Source: Coprousia sp963931435
GTDB lineage: Bacteria; Actinomycetota; Coriobacteriia; Coriobacteriales; Coriobacteriaceae
DNA length: 64,000 nt
NCBI GenBank assembly: GCA_963931435.1
Contig: OZ007012.1
Coordinates: forward strand, 620,001 to 684,000
Reading direction: 5' to 3'
Each line of letters starts with the position of its first letter. The stretch's first letter is position 1. The notes under the pieces were generated by a model. That model ran no database searches. It worked only from the letters and a program-made list of their open reading frames with translations, and was not told where the DNA came from. Of the stretch, positions 52,949 to 61,474 are shown in pieces. A program made the position numbers and the translations under genes.

Positions 52949-55234
52949 TCACTGCTCGGTGAGGGCCTGCGGCGTGGTGGCGCCGCTACCGTCGCCGGTC
53001 TCTCCGCCCCCGCCGGTCTCGCCGCCACCGCCGGGCTGCTGGCCGCTGTCGCCGCCACCGCCGGTCTCGCCGCCACCGCCGGGCTGCTGGCCGCCGCTGC
53101 CGCCGTCTCCACCTTCACCGCCGCCAGGCTGCTGGCCGCTGTCCCCGCCGCTGGGCTCCTCCGGCTCGGTCGGAGTGGTGGGCTTGGTGCCGGAGTTGCC
53201 GTCCTGATCGGTGCCCTCGTTCTCCTGGGTTTCCTCGTTCTTGCTCTGCTCATCGTCGCTCTTGCTCGAGGACGTGTAGCCGCCCGAGAGCTGCTTGCCG
53301 TCGACCTTCCAATAGGAGTTGTCCTTGTAGGCCACGGGCTCGTCGGAGGTCGGGAACTCCTCGCGCGGCACACCAGCGAGGATGGCGTTCATGGCGTTGC
53401 GCACCATGGGCAGCGTGATGTCGGAGCCCAGCGCCTCGCGCCCGTACATGTAGATGGATTCCGGCGTGTTGTAGCCGCTCCACACCGAGATGGTGTACTG
53501 CGGGGTGTAGCCGCAGAACCATAGGTCGGTGGTGTTCTCGGAGGTGCCCGTCTTGCCGGCGAACGGCTGGTTGACCGAGAGCGCGGCGGCGGTGCCCGTG
53601 GCGCCGGGGTTGGAGATGACGCCCTCCAGCACCTCGGTGAGCGCCTGGGTCACGTTGGTCTCCAGCACCTTCTCGCTCGCGTCCTCGTGCTCGTAGACGA
53701 CCTCGCCCTCGCGGTTGGTGATCTTGGTGATGGCCACGGCGTCGCGATGCGTGCCGCCCGTGGCGAACGTGGAGTAGGCCTCGGCCATCTGCAGGGTGGA
53801 GAGCGACGCGGTGCCCAGCGTGGTGGAGGAGTAGGGGGGCAGCGTGTCGTCGACGCCCAGGTCGTGCACCAGGTCGATGACGTTCTGGATGCCCACGGCC
53901 TTGGCCACCTGCACGTAGCCGGTGTTGGAGGAGTACTCGGTCGCGCGCGCCAGGCTGATTGTGCCGTAGGAGGTGTTGCCGTAGTTCTGGACGGGGTAGG
54001 TGCCGTTGTCGAACGTCATGGGCGAGCTGCAGTTGATGGGGATCTGCGGGTTCATGCCCTGGCTGATGGCCTCGGCGAGCGTGAAGGCCTTGAAGCTCGA
54101 GCCCGTCTGGCGCTTGGTCGTGGCGTGGTTGATGTGGTACTCGTCCGCGTAGTAGTCGCGGCCGCCCACCATCGCGCGGATGCAGCCGGTGTCGTTGTCG
54201 AGGATGGTCATGCCCGCCTCGAGCCCGTCCATGTTGAGGCTGTTCAGCTGGTCGACCACGGCGCTCTCGGCCGCCTGCTGCACGGTGGGGTCGATGGTGG
54301 TGTAGACGGTGAGGCCGCCCGAGAAGATGGAATCGTAGCTGAACTCCTCCTCCATGAGGGCGCGGACGTAGTCGACGAAGTACGGATAGGCGTTGACCTC
54401 GACGCCGGTTGAGGAGGTCTCGCTCACGTTGAGGGCGAGCGGCTCGGCCTGCGCGGCGTCATGCTCCTCCTGGGTGATGTCGCCGTTGGAGAGCATGCGG
54501 TCGAGCACGGTGTTGCGGCGCTGCACGGCCAGGTCGGGGTTGACGGTCGGGTCGTACATGGAGGGCGAGTTGGGCAGGCCCACCAAAAGCGCGGCCTCGG
54601 CGAGCGTGAGGTCGCTGGCATGCTTGGACAGATAGGTGTTCGCCGCCGCCTCGATGCCGTAGGCGCCGTGTCCGTAGTAGATGGTGTTGAGGTACATCAT
54701 GAGGATCTCTTCTTTGGAGTAGATCTCCTCGACCTTGAGGGCCAGGTAGGCCTCGCGCACCTTGCGCTCGATCGTGATGTCGAACTGCTCGTCCGAGAGG
54801 ATGGTGTTGCGCACGAGCTGCTGGGTGATGGTGGAGGCGCCCTCCGAGCCGCCCGTGAGCTGCACCACCACGGCGCGCATGATGCCGTAGAGATCCACTC
54901 CGTTGTGCTCGTAGAAGCGCTCGTCCTCGGTGTCCACCGTGCCGTCGAGCACGTATTGGGACACCTGGTCGATGGTCACCGTCTCGCGGTTCTGGGTGTA
55001 GAAGCTCGCGATCTGGTTGCCCTGCGCATCCAGGATGGTGGTGGGCTCGCTCGTCATGTAGAGCTCGGTGTCGGTGTAGTCGGGCAGATCCTGCAGCCAT
55101 TTCTCGACGTTGGCGATCATGCCGGCGCCGAAGGCGATGCCGGCCAGCAGCACGAAGCCGAAGAACGATCCGACGATGATGGGGACGATGTGCGTCTTGC
55201 CGCTGCTGCGGTGGTTTCGCTCCCGAGGACCCAT
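52949..55234 (-). CDS. Class A penicillin-binding protein (bifunctional transglycosylase/transpeptidase)
   Basis: 761 residues. The short cytoplasmic N-terminus and one transmembrane helix (about 16-40) are followed by a GT51 transglycosylase domain with catalytic E103 (TEDERFYEHNGVD), then STITQQLVRN. The transpeptidase domain has SxxK (TGSSFK), SSN (EYSSNTGY) and KTGTS motifs. The C-terminal about 75 residues are a Gly/Gln/Pro/Glu tail with a 16-residue tandem repeat. It polymerises and cross-links peptidoglycan outside the membrane. It stands alone on the minus strand. Confidence 0.95.
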   Translation of the reverse strand: MGPRERNHRSSGKTHIVPIIVGSFFGFVLLAGIAFGAGMIANVEKWLQDLPDYTDTELYMTSEPTTILDAQGNQIASFYTQNRETVTIDQVSQYVLDGTVDTEDERFYEHNGVDLYGIMRAVVVQLTGGSEGASTITQQLVRNTILSDEQFDITIERKVREAYLALKVEEIYSKEEILMMYLNTIYYGHGAYGIEAAANTYLSKHASDLTLAEAALLVGLPNSPSMYDPTVNPDLAVQRRNTVLDRMLSNGDITQEEHDAAQAEPLALNVSETSSTGVEVNAYPYFVDYVRALMEEEFSYDSIFSGGLTVYTTIDPTVQQAAESAVVDQLNSLNMDGLEAGMTILDNDTGCIRAMVGGRDYYADEYHINHATTKRQTGSSFKAFTLAEAISQGMNPQIPINCSSPMTFDNGTYPVQNYGNTSYGTISLARATEYSSNTGYVQVAKAVGIQNVIDLVHDLGVDDTLPPYSSTTLGTASLSTLQMAEAYSTFATGGTHRDAVAITKITNREGEVVYEHEDASEKVLETNVTQALTEVLEGVISNPGATGTAAALSVNQPFAGKTGTSENTTDLWFCGYTPQYTISVWSGYNTPESIYMYGREALGSDITLPMVRNAMNAILAGVPREEFPTSDEPVAYKDNSYWKVDGKQLSGGYTSSSKSDDEQSKNEETQENEGTDQDGNSGTKPTTPTEPEEPSGGDSGQQPGGGEGGDGGSGGQQPGGGGETGGGGDSGQQPGGGGETGGGGETGDGSGATTPQALTEQ
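53013..53110 (-). repeat. 48-bp tandem repeat in the PBP C-terminal tail
   Basis: A 34-bp sequence beginning CCGGTCTCGCCGCC at 53013 recurs exactly at 53061, 48 bp later; degenerate copies flank it. Each unit encodes 16 residues rich in Gly with QQPGGG. Being in frame, copy-number change would only alter tail length. Confidence 0.75.
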
Positions 55235-55396
55235 GAAGACCTCCTACCGCGGCGCGCTCGCGTCGCGCGCCGACACATTCAACTTACATAGGCTCTATAC
55301 ACAGTAGCGCATTGTGCGTACGCACCCTTCGGGTATCCTTGGTGGACGGTATTTTCCAGAACGAGTGCACAGGCTGCAGGAGGAGGGGAGGGTCCC

Positions 55397-57781
55397 ATGG
55401 AGGGACGCGCGCAGGCTGCGGAGCGCATCGCTGCTCCCGCCGGGGCTCAGGGCGCGGCGCACGTTCTTTCGGCTCGCACGCGCGCTGCCCGCACCCGAGG
55501 GGTCCGGGATGGGGGCGCAGGCGGCCTCGCCCCGGACGCGCGCGGCGCTGCGGACGGGTCCGGGGCTGCCGACGCGCCCCGCCTGCCCGAGCTCCTGGCT
55601 CCGGCGGGCGGGTTGGACGCGGCGCTCGCGGCCATCGCCGCCGGGGCCGACGCCCTCTACACGGGTCTGGGCGACTTGGACGCCCGCACCGCTGCGCCCG
55701 GCGTGACGCCTGCGGAGCTCGCGGTGCTCTGCGCCCTTGCGCACCGGAGGGGCGTGCGCGTGTACGTGACGCTGAACGCGCTCGTGCGCGACGACGAGCT
55801 CCCGCGGGCCCTCGCCGCCGCCCGCGCCGCGCGCGATGCCGGCGCCGATGCCCTCATCGTCGCCGATCTGGGCCTCGTCGCGCTCTTGGCGCGCGAACTG
55901 CCCGGGATGGAGGCCCATCTCTCCACGCAGGCGGGGGCGCAGTCGGCGGCGGCCGTCCGCTGGGCGGCCCGGGCGCTCGGGGTGGGCCGGGTCACGGTGG
56001 CGCGCGAGCTCTCGATCGGGGAGATCGCCGCGGCCGCCGCCTCGGGCGTGCCCGTCGAGGCGTTCTGCCACGGAGCCATCTGCATAGGCTATGCGGGCGC
56101 CTGCGCGGCCTCGGCGCTGCGGCGCGGCCGCTCGGCCCTGTGCGGCGACTGCACGCAGCCCTGCCGGCTCTCCTACCGCCTCGAGGACGCCTCCGGCGCT
56201 GAGGTCGCCGCCATTGCGGGCGACCGCCTGCTGTGTCCGCGCGACTACCTGGGGCTGCGCCACCTGCCCGCGCTCTGCGCGGCGGGGGTGGCCGCGCTCA
56301 AGATCGAGGGGCGCATGAAGAACCCCGACTACGTCTTCAACGTGGTGGGCGTCTACCGCCGCGCTCTCGACGCCCTCGCGCGGGGCGCCCGCCTGGACGG
56401 CGCGGCGCTCGACGCGCTTGAGTTCGAGCTGGGCAAGTCGTTCAACCGCGGGTTCACCGACGCGTACCTCCGGGGTCGCTCGGGCGCCGAGCTCATGAGC
56501 TTCGAGCGCGCGATAAACCAGGGGGTGCGCGTGGGCGTCGTGGCGGCGCGGCGCCGCCACGAGGTGGAGGTCGAGCTGGAGCGTCCCGTCGAGGCGGGCG
56601 ACACCCTGGAGATCCACACCATCCTGCCTGCCGATGCTGCCGCGGACGTGCCGCGCCGCTGGCCCCTCGTGCCCTGTCCCGTGACGGCGCCGGCGGGCGC
56701 CCATATCCGCGTGCGGTGCAAGCGCCGCGTGGAGGCGGGGAGCCCCGTCTACCTCACGGCGAGCGCGGGGGTGCTCGCGGCGAGCGAGGAGGCGCTGTGC
56801 CGGATGCGTGCCGAGTTCGAGGCCGTCGCGCGGGAGATGCCGGCGGCGCCGGTGCCGGCGCAGGCGTCTGAGGAGGGCCGTTTCGGTTCCGCCCCCGCGG
56901 GGAAGGGCCCGGACGGTCGGGGCGCCCAGCCGATCCCTTCGGCCGGGGCGCAGGTCGCCTGCGCCGCATCGTGCTCTGGGCGCGCCTCAGGCGCTGCTGA
57001 CGCGATGGATGGCGGTTGCGATGGCAACCCCTCCGCCGCCTTGGCGGAAGACGGGGCTCCGTCGGTCAGGACGGCGGGGGAGGACCTGTGCCGGGCGCCT
57101 CGCGTCGATGAGAGGGGAGCGTCGGCCCCCGTGTTCGCCGTGACGCCCGCTGAGGCGGCGACGCTCCTCGGCCCTGCGCCCTCGGCGGCGCTCAACGATG
57201 GTGCGCCTGCGGCGGCACCGGCCGGCGGTCCCGTGCCCGAGGTGGCCGTCGAGGCGTGGCGGATCGACGACGAGGAGGATGCCTGGCGGCCCCTGCTGCC
57301 GCGCATGACCGTGCTCCTCGACGAGGTGTGCCGCGCGGCCGACGAGGGGCGCGCCCGGGACCTCATCGCCTCCGCCCGCCGCGTCATCTGCCGGAACCTC
57401 GCCCAGGTCCCGCTCGCGCGCGCAGCCGGCGCCGACTTCGACGCGGTGTCCCCGCTCAGCGCCGAGAACGCCTGCGCCGCGTCGCTGCTGCGCGCGTGGG
57501 GCGCGCGGCGCGTGTGGCTCTCGGAGGAGCAGGCGCGCCTGCGCGCGGAGCTCCCCGCTTGGGCGTCCGACGTGCTCGCCCTCCCCGCCGCGGAGCTCAT
57601 GGTGTGCGAGCACTGCCTGCTCACGGCCGAGGGGCCCTGCGACGGGCGCTGCGCCGCCTGCGCGCGCCGCCGCACCGAGCGCTACCTCGTCGAGGCCTCC
57701 GGCGCCCGCCTTCCCGTCGCGGTGGACGCGCGGGGACGCACGCGCATCTTCGACGCGCCCCCATCCGCCGCCTCCGCCTGA
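55397..57781 (+). CDS. Peptidase U32 family protein, second copy with N-terminal extension
   Basis: 794 residues. After an Ala/Arg/Gly-rich extension of about 65 residues the U32 domain begins (PELLAPAGGLDAALAAIAAG). The Cys signature follows (FCHGAICIGYAGACAASAL, then RSALCGDCTQPCRLSYRL), then KIEGRMKNPDYVF. The middle (about 490-580) is low-complexity, and the C-terminus has a Cys cluster (CEHCLLTAEGPCDGRCAAC). It is a distant paralogue of the protein at 26857-29439, with the same layout. Function may be RNA hydroxylation or proteolysis. GGAGGAGGGGAGGG precedes the ATG. Confidence 0.82.
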   Translation: MEGRAQAAERIAAPAGAQGAAHVLSARTRAARTRGVRDGGAGGLAPDARGAADGSGAADAPRLPELLAPAGGLDAALAAIAAGADALYTGLGDLDARTAAPGVTPAELAVLCALAHRRGVRVYVTLNALVRDDELPRALAAARAARDAGADALIVADLGLVALLARELPGMEAHLSTQAGAQSAAAVRWAARALGVGRVTVARELSIGEIAAAAASGVPVEAFCHGAICIGYAGACAASALRRGRSALCGDCTQPCRLSYRLEDASGAEVAAIAGDRLLCPRDYLGLRHLPALCAAGVAALKIEGRMKNPDYVFNVVGVYRRALDALARGARLDGAALDALEFELGKSFNRGFTDAYLRGRSGAELMSFERAINQGVRVGVVAARRRHEVEVELERPVEAGDTLEIHTILPADAAADVPRRWPLVPCPVTAPAGAHIRVRCKRRVEAGSPVYLTASAGVLAASEEALCRMRAEFEAVAREMPAAPVPAQASEEGRFGSAPAGKGPDGRGAQPIPSAGAQVACAASCSGRASGAADAMDGGCDGNPSAALAEDGAPSVRTAGEDLCRAPRVDERGASAPVFAVTPAEAATLLGPAPSAALNDGAPAAAPAGGPVPEVAVEAWRIDDEEDAWRPLLPRMTVLLDEVCRAADEGRARDLIASARRVICRNLAQVPLARAAGADFDAVSPLSAENACAASLLRAWGARRVWLSEEQARLRAELPAWASDVLALPAAELMVCEHCLLTAEGPCDGRCAACARRRTERYLVEASGARLPVAVDARGRTRIFDAPPSAASA

Positions 57782-57906
57782 TCGGGCTTCCGCGCGATTG
57801 CCGCCTCCCTGGGGCGCGAAAGTCCGCTACACTAATCGGGTTACACGTATGCCAAGCACCGCCCGCGCTGCGCGGGGGCGAGGGTGCTAGATGCAAGGAG
57901 GAAGAC

Positions 57907-59121
57907 ATGCTTCCCGTCGATGAGCAGATGCGCATCATCACCTCCGGCACGGCGCAGATCGTGCCCGAGGCCGACCTCAGGAAGAAGCTCGAGCGCGGCG
58001 TGCCGCTCAACATCAAGCTCGGCGTCGACCCCACCAGCCCGGACCTCCACCTCGGCCACGCGGTGCCGCTGCGCAAGATGCGCCAGTTCCAGGACCTCGG
58101 CCACAAGGTTACGCTCATCATCGGCAACGGCACGGCCATGATCGGCGACCCGTCGGGCAAGAACACCACCCGCCCGCAGCTCTCGCAGGAGCAGGTCGAG
58201 GCCAACGCCGCCACCTACGTCGAGCAGGCCATGAAGATCCTCGACCCCGAGAAGACCACCATCGTGCACAACGGCGACTGGATCCTCTCGCTCGACCTCA
58301 AGGGCATGCTCGAGCTCTGCAGCAAGTTCACCGTGGCGCGCATCCTCGAGCGCGACGACTTCACCAAGCGCTACCAGAGCCAGACCCCGATCGCGCTGCA
58401 CGAGTTCCTCTACCCGGTCATGCAGGCATACGACTCGGTGATGATCAAGGCCGACGTGGAGATGGGCGGCACCGACCAGCTCTTCAACCTGCTTGCCGGC
58501 CGCGAGCTCATGGAGAAGATGGGCATGGAGCCGCAGGTCGCGCTCACCATGCCGCTGCTCGAGGGCACCGACGGCGTGCGCAAGATGTCCAAGAGCTACG
58601 GCAACTACGTGGGGCTCACCGACGAGCCGGCCGATGCCTTCGGCAAGGTCATGTCCATTCCCGACGAGATGATCGGCAAGTACTACCGGCTCGCCTCCAC
58701 GCTTTCGGTGGACGAGGTCGACCAGATCGATGCCGCGCTCGCCGCCGGCACGGCCGACCCGTACGCGCTCAAGCGCGCGCTCGCCGAGAACATCGTCGAC
58801 GCCTACCACGGCGCGGGTGCCGGCAAGGCGGCCGCGGCCGAGTTCGACCGCGTCTTCAAGGAGGACAAGCTCCCCGAGGACATCGCCGAGGTGCACGTCG
58901 AGCTCGCCCCCAACGACGAGGGCAGGGTCTATCTTGCGGGCGTGCTCAAAGAGGCGGGGCTGGCGCCTTCCGCCGGCGAGGCGCGCCGTCTCATCGACGG
59001 CGGCGGCGTTAAGATCGACCAGCAGCCCGTGGCGCCCAAGAGCTACAACGTCGACCCGGCGCTCCTGCATGCGGGCGCGGTGCTCCAGGTGGGCAAGCGC
59101 AAGTTCGCGCGCCTCGTGTAG
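57907..59121 (+). CDS. tyrS: Tyrosyl-tRNA synthetase
   Basis: 404 residues. The class I HIGH motif is DLHLGHAVPL and KMSKS appears as VRKMSKSYGNYVG. The C-terminal S4 RNA-binding domain (about 345-404) contains GEARRLIDGGGVKID. Type TyrRS-2 (TyrZ-like) from the length and HLGH form. The ATG follows AAGGAGGAAG. I see no T-box in the 125-bp upstream gap. A terminator follows at 59191. Confidence 0.95.
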   Translation: MLPVDEQMRIITSGTAQIVPEADLRKKLERGVPLNIKLGVDPTSPDLHLGHAVPLRKMRQFQDLGHKVTLIIGNGTAMIGDPSGKNTTRPQLSQEQVEANAATYVEQAMKILDPEKTTIVHNGDWILSLDLKGMLELCSKFTVARILERDDFTKRYQSQTPIALHEFLYPVMQAYDSVMIKADVEMGGTDQLFNLLAGRELMEKMGMEPQVALTMPLLEGTDGVRKMSKSYGNYVGLTDEPADAFGKVMSIPDEMIGKYYRLASTLSVDEVDQIDAALAAGTADPYALKRALAENIVDAYHGAGAGKAAAAEFDRVFKEDKLPEDIAEVHVELAPNDEGRVYLAGVLKEAGLAPSAGEARRLIDGGGVKIDQQPVAPKSYNVDPALLHAGAVLQVGKRKFARLV

Positions 59122-59190
59122 CGGCCGCGACGCGCCGTTGCGGCGGGTCCGGTTGCCGACGCGGTGCGTGTCGTAGCGATGGCCATGATG

Positions 59191-59220
59191 CGGGCCGGAG
59201 GGGACTCCGGCCCGTTTTTT
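59191..59220 (+). terminator. Rho-independent terminator after tyrS
   Basis: CGGGCCGGAG pairs with CTCCGGCCCG around a 4-base loop and is followed by six T's ending at 59220. IS110 element 2 starts two bases later, so the insertion left the terminator intact. Confidence 0.93.
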
Positions 59221-59238
59221 AATATGAGCTGAACATTG

Positions 59239-59528
59239 TCAAGAGGCAAAACCGGCCCGCCCCCTCCGGAGCTACCGGAGGCGGCGGGCCTGCCTATCTT
59301 CACCCGGCGGCAGCGCCGCTTGAGGGCGTGTCTGTTCGACGCACGTTCGGCATTCTAATATCCGCGCGTGGCCTCGTCGGCTGCGCATTTCGTTGCTACG
59401 GCTGGGGGCCTCGGCCGAAGTCTTGATGGCGGGCGTGGCGCTGGGCGCTGCCCATAAAAAAGGCTCGAGTGGCCTCCCAACGGCCTCGAACGCGGCGCCT
59501 GCCGGGGTCGGACCTCCTGCTGCCGGGG
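59239..59528 (-). ncRNA. Candidate guide-RNA region of IS110 element 2
   Basis: In IS1111-type elements the guide (seek/bridge) RNA is encoded downstream of the transposase. This 290-bp non-coding region has a very stable hairpin at 59252-59288 (GGCCCGCC with GGCGGGCC, inner CCTCCGG with CCGGAGG) and more GC stems. Strand and limits are inferred from the family only. Confidence 0.45.
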
Positions 59529-60635
59529 CTACGAGGACGCCATCCTCGCTATCGCCCACACCCAGCACGCCATCTCGCGCGCCGTGGCGCAGTTGGCGAC
59601 GACCGCCCTCTTGCCGGCCGCCGCCATCGCCTCCCTTCGGTCCTGGAGCCTGCGGTTGCACTTCGCCGCGTGCCGCCTGACCGCGGGGGAGGCCTCCTGC
59701 CCGCGCGCAAGCGGCTTGGGCTCGCGCGACGACATGGGCACGTGCCAGGCGGCCTCGACGAGCGCGGAGCGCACGTGGGCGTTGCCCGCCCGCGTGATCC
59801 CTCCCCTCGAACAGGTCTCCCCGCTCGAGTGCTCAGAGGGCACGAGCCCGCACCACGAGGCGAACGACGGGGCGCTCGGGAAGCGGGAGGGGTCGCCCAT
59901 CTCGCAGGCGAGCAGGAACGCGGTGGCGACGTCGATGCCCTTCACGCACCTCAGCGCGTCGACGGTCGGCTTCCACTCGGGGCGGCCGGCCGACTCCGCG
60001 ACCCTCGCCGCCAGGTCGTCGCGCGCCTCCTCGCAGCGCCTCACGCAGTCGCGGTAGTGCTCGTAGGCGGCCGCGTCGTCGGGCTCGTCGAACTCGATCG
60101 CGTCGGCCCACCTCCAGTAGGCGCGCGTCCAGCTGCCCCGCCTGCGGCCGGCCGGGGTCGTCTCGTCGAAGACGTGCCCGTGGCGCAGCAGGAACTTCGA
60201 CATCCGCTGCTTGGCCCGCTGCAGGTCGTCGCGGGCGTCGGCGAGGGCGCGGGAGAGGTCCCGGGCGGCCTCGGTGCGCCCGTCGGGGACCCATACCTCG
60301 ACGACGTTGCGGGTGGCGAGCAGGCGCGCGAGGAACTCGGCGTCGCGGCGGTCGGTCTTGCGCCCCCGGTCGGCGGCGGGCCGCTGCATCCTGGAGACGG
60401 CCCCCACGCGGCAGTCGACGCCGAGAGCCCTCAGGGCGCGGCAGAGGTGGAAGCCGGTGACGCCGGACTCGTAGACCGCCCTGGGGGACTCGAAGCCGAG
60501 CGCCCACCCTGCGACCGCTGCGGGGTCGCGGCCGAACGAGGCGCGCTCGACCTCCCCGGTCATCGGGTTCAGGGCGCAGGCCTTTATGCTGCGGGCGTGG
60601 ACGTCGAGGCCGACGGCTGTGACATAATCGGACAT
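59529..60635 (-). CDS. IS110-family transposase, second type
   Basis: 368 residues. The DEDD domain has AVGLDVHARSIKA, ESGVTGFHLCRAL and KTDRRDAEFLARLL. The Transposase_20 domain has VDALRCVKGIDVATAFLLAC with SFASWCGLVPSEHSSGE and AGNAHVRSALVEAAW. It is distinct from the transposase at 21164-22384 (different motif spacing, shorter). The ATG follows GAGGGAGGG on the minus strand. Intact. Confidence 0.93.
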   Translation of the reverse strand: MSDYVTAVGLDVHARSIKACALNPMTGEVERASFGRDPAAVAGWALGFESPRAVYESGVTGFHLCRALRALGVDCRVGAVSRMQRPAADRGRKTDRRDAEFLARLLATRNVVEVWVPDGRTEAARDLSRALADARDDLQRAKQRMSKFLLRHGHVFDETTPAGRRRGSWTRAYWRWADAIEFDEPDDAAAYEHYRDCVRRCEEARDDLAARVAESAGRPEWKPTVDALRCVKGIDVATAFLLACEMGDPSRFPSAPSFASWCGLVPSEHSSGETCSRGGITRAGNAHVRSALVEAAWHVPMSSREPKPLARGQEASPAVRRHAAKCNRRLQDRREAMAAAGKRAVVANCATAREMACWVWAIARMASS

Positions 60636-60837
60636 GGGGCCCTCCCTCTTCGCATGTGGCGCGCGGCCACGGTTGGTGGTACGACCATTGTCGCCCGACC
60701 CACGGAGCTGCGACAGGGGGAGGGCCCAATGTTCAGCTCATATCGTCTTGTGCGGACGCATCCTTGGTCTGCGTATGAACTCGGCGAGGAACAGGATGCC
60801 GCCTCTCCGACGGCGCCCGCCGCTTGCACCCACACAT

Positions 60838-60998
60838 ATGTACAGAAACCCGGGTAGGGAACAGTCTAGTGCGCTGGAGGCCGAGAAACGTTCCAGATGG
60901 CACTTTCGGTTCCGACGGGCCACCTCGTCTACCAGGCGTTTTGCGGACGGTGCACTAAACTGTTCCCTAAACTGTTCCCTACCCGGGTTTCTGTACAT
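60838..60998 (-). repeat. 161-bp inverted-repeat element, copy 2
   Basis: This is exactly the same length as copy 1 (9837-9997) and in opposite orientation. The complementary strand aligns with copy 1 without gaps, sharing GTAGGGAACAGTTTAGGG and GCCTGGTAG at identical offsets; the middle third has diverged. The terminal arms are nearly perfect here (about 30 bp). Where copy 1 has GAG opposite CTC in the arms, copy 2 has GGG opposite CCC, so pairing is preserved. No clear target duplication is seen. Confidence 0.75.
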
Positions 60999-61474
60999 GG
61001 CGTACATGGCGGGTGATGCTTGCAGGCCGAAGGTGCTGGGCGGGGCGGCTCGCCGGTTGGACGGCCATTGGCTTCGGCCGTTGGGGGGGCGGGCGGGCCA
61101 TTGGGGACGGGCGCAAAGGACGCATGCTGCGCCCCTGCCATCGTCTGCGTTCGTTCCCAACGCGGCAACCTCCGTCTGGCTATCGTCTCCCTGCAACACC
61201 GCGGGGCCGCGGCCGTCAGGGTGATCTCGAAGCCTTGGTGGGATCCAGGCAAAGTGACCAAGCCCTGTCTGCGCAGGGGTCCGTCGAGGTCGTCCTCGGA
61301 AAGGCCGATCAGCTTGACCAGGTTCCGCCTGCTCACGGGATTCGCTGCTCTCACTGGTGACGGCGCGCGTCCGTGAACCTCTCGACGGCCGCGCGGCGCG
61401 CAGTTCCAGCGCATCCGGGGGTACCATAGGGCCAACGGATGCGCCCGACGGGGCGACGAGGGAAGGAGCGCAGC
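60999..61474. other. 476 bp without a supportable gene
   Basis: Between the 161-bp element and the adenine deaminase gene. On the minus strand a stretch reads LVKLIGLSEDDLDGPLRRQG and continues for about 40 residues in a protein-like way, but it has no start or recognisable family and could be chance in GC-rich DNA or a remnant. The last 35 bp hold the deaminase ribosome binding site (GGAAGGAG). Confidence 0.4.

Larger units (their letters stand above)
59222..60743 (-). mobile_element. IS110-family insertion sequence, element 2 (IS1111-like layout)
   Basis: A perfect 17-bp inverted repeat, ATATGAGCTGAACATTG at 59222-59238 and its complement at 60727-60743, bounds the element. Inside is one minus-strand transposase. 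The longer non-coding part (290 bp) lies downstream of the transposase stop, and only 91 bp lies upstream. Subterminal repeats and 3' non-coding DNA fit the IS1111 subgroup. The left end abuts the tyrS terminator T-run. No target duplication is apparent. Confidence 0.85.

Noticed and set aside
61150..61350. Protein-like minus-strand segment (LVKLIGLSEDDLDGPLRR)
   Set aside because: No start, no family recognised and no support beyond appearance; listed as gene-free.
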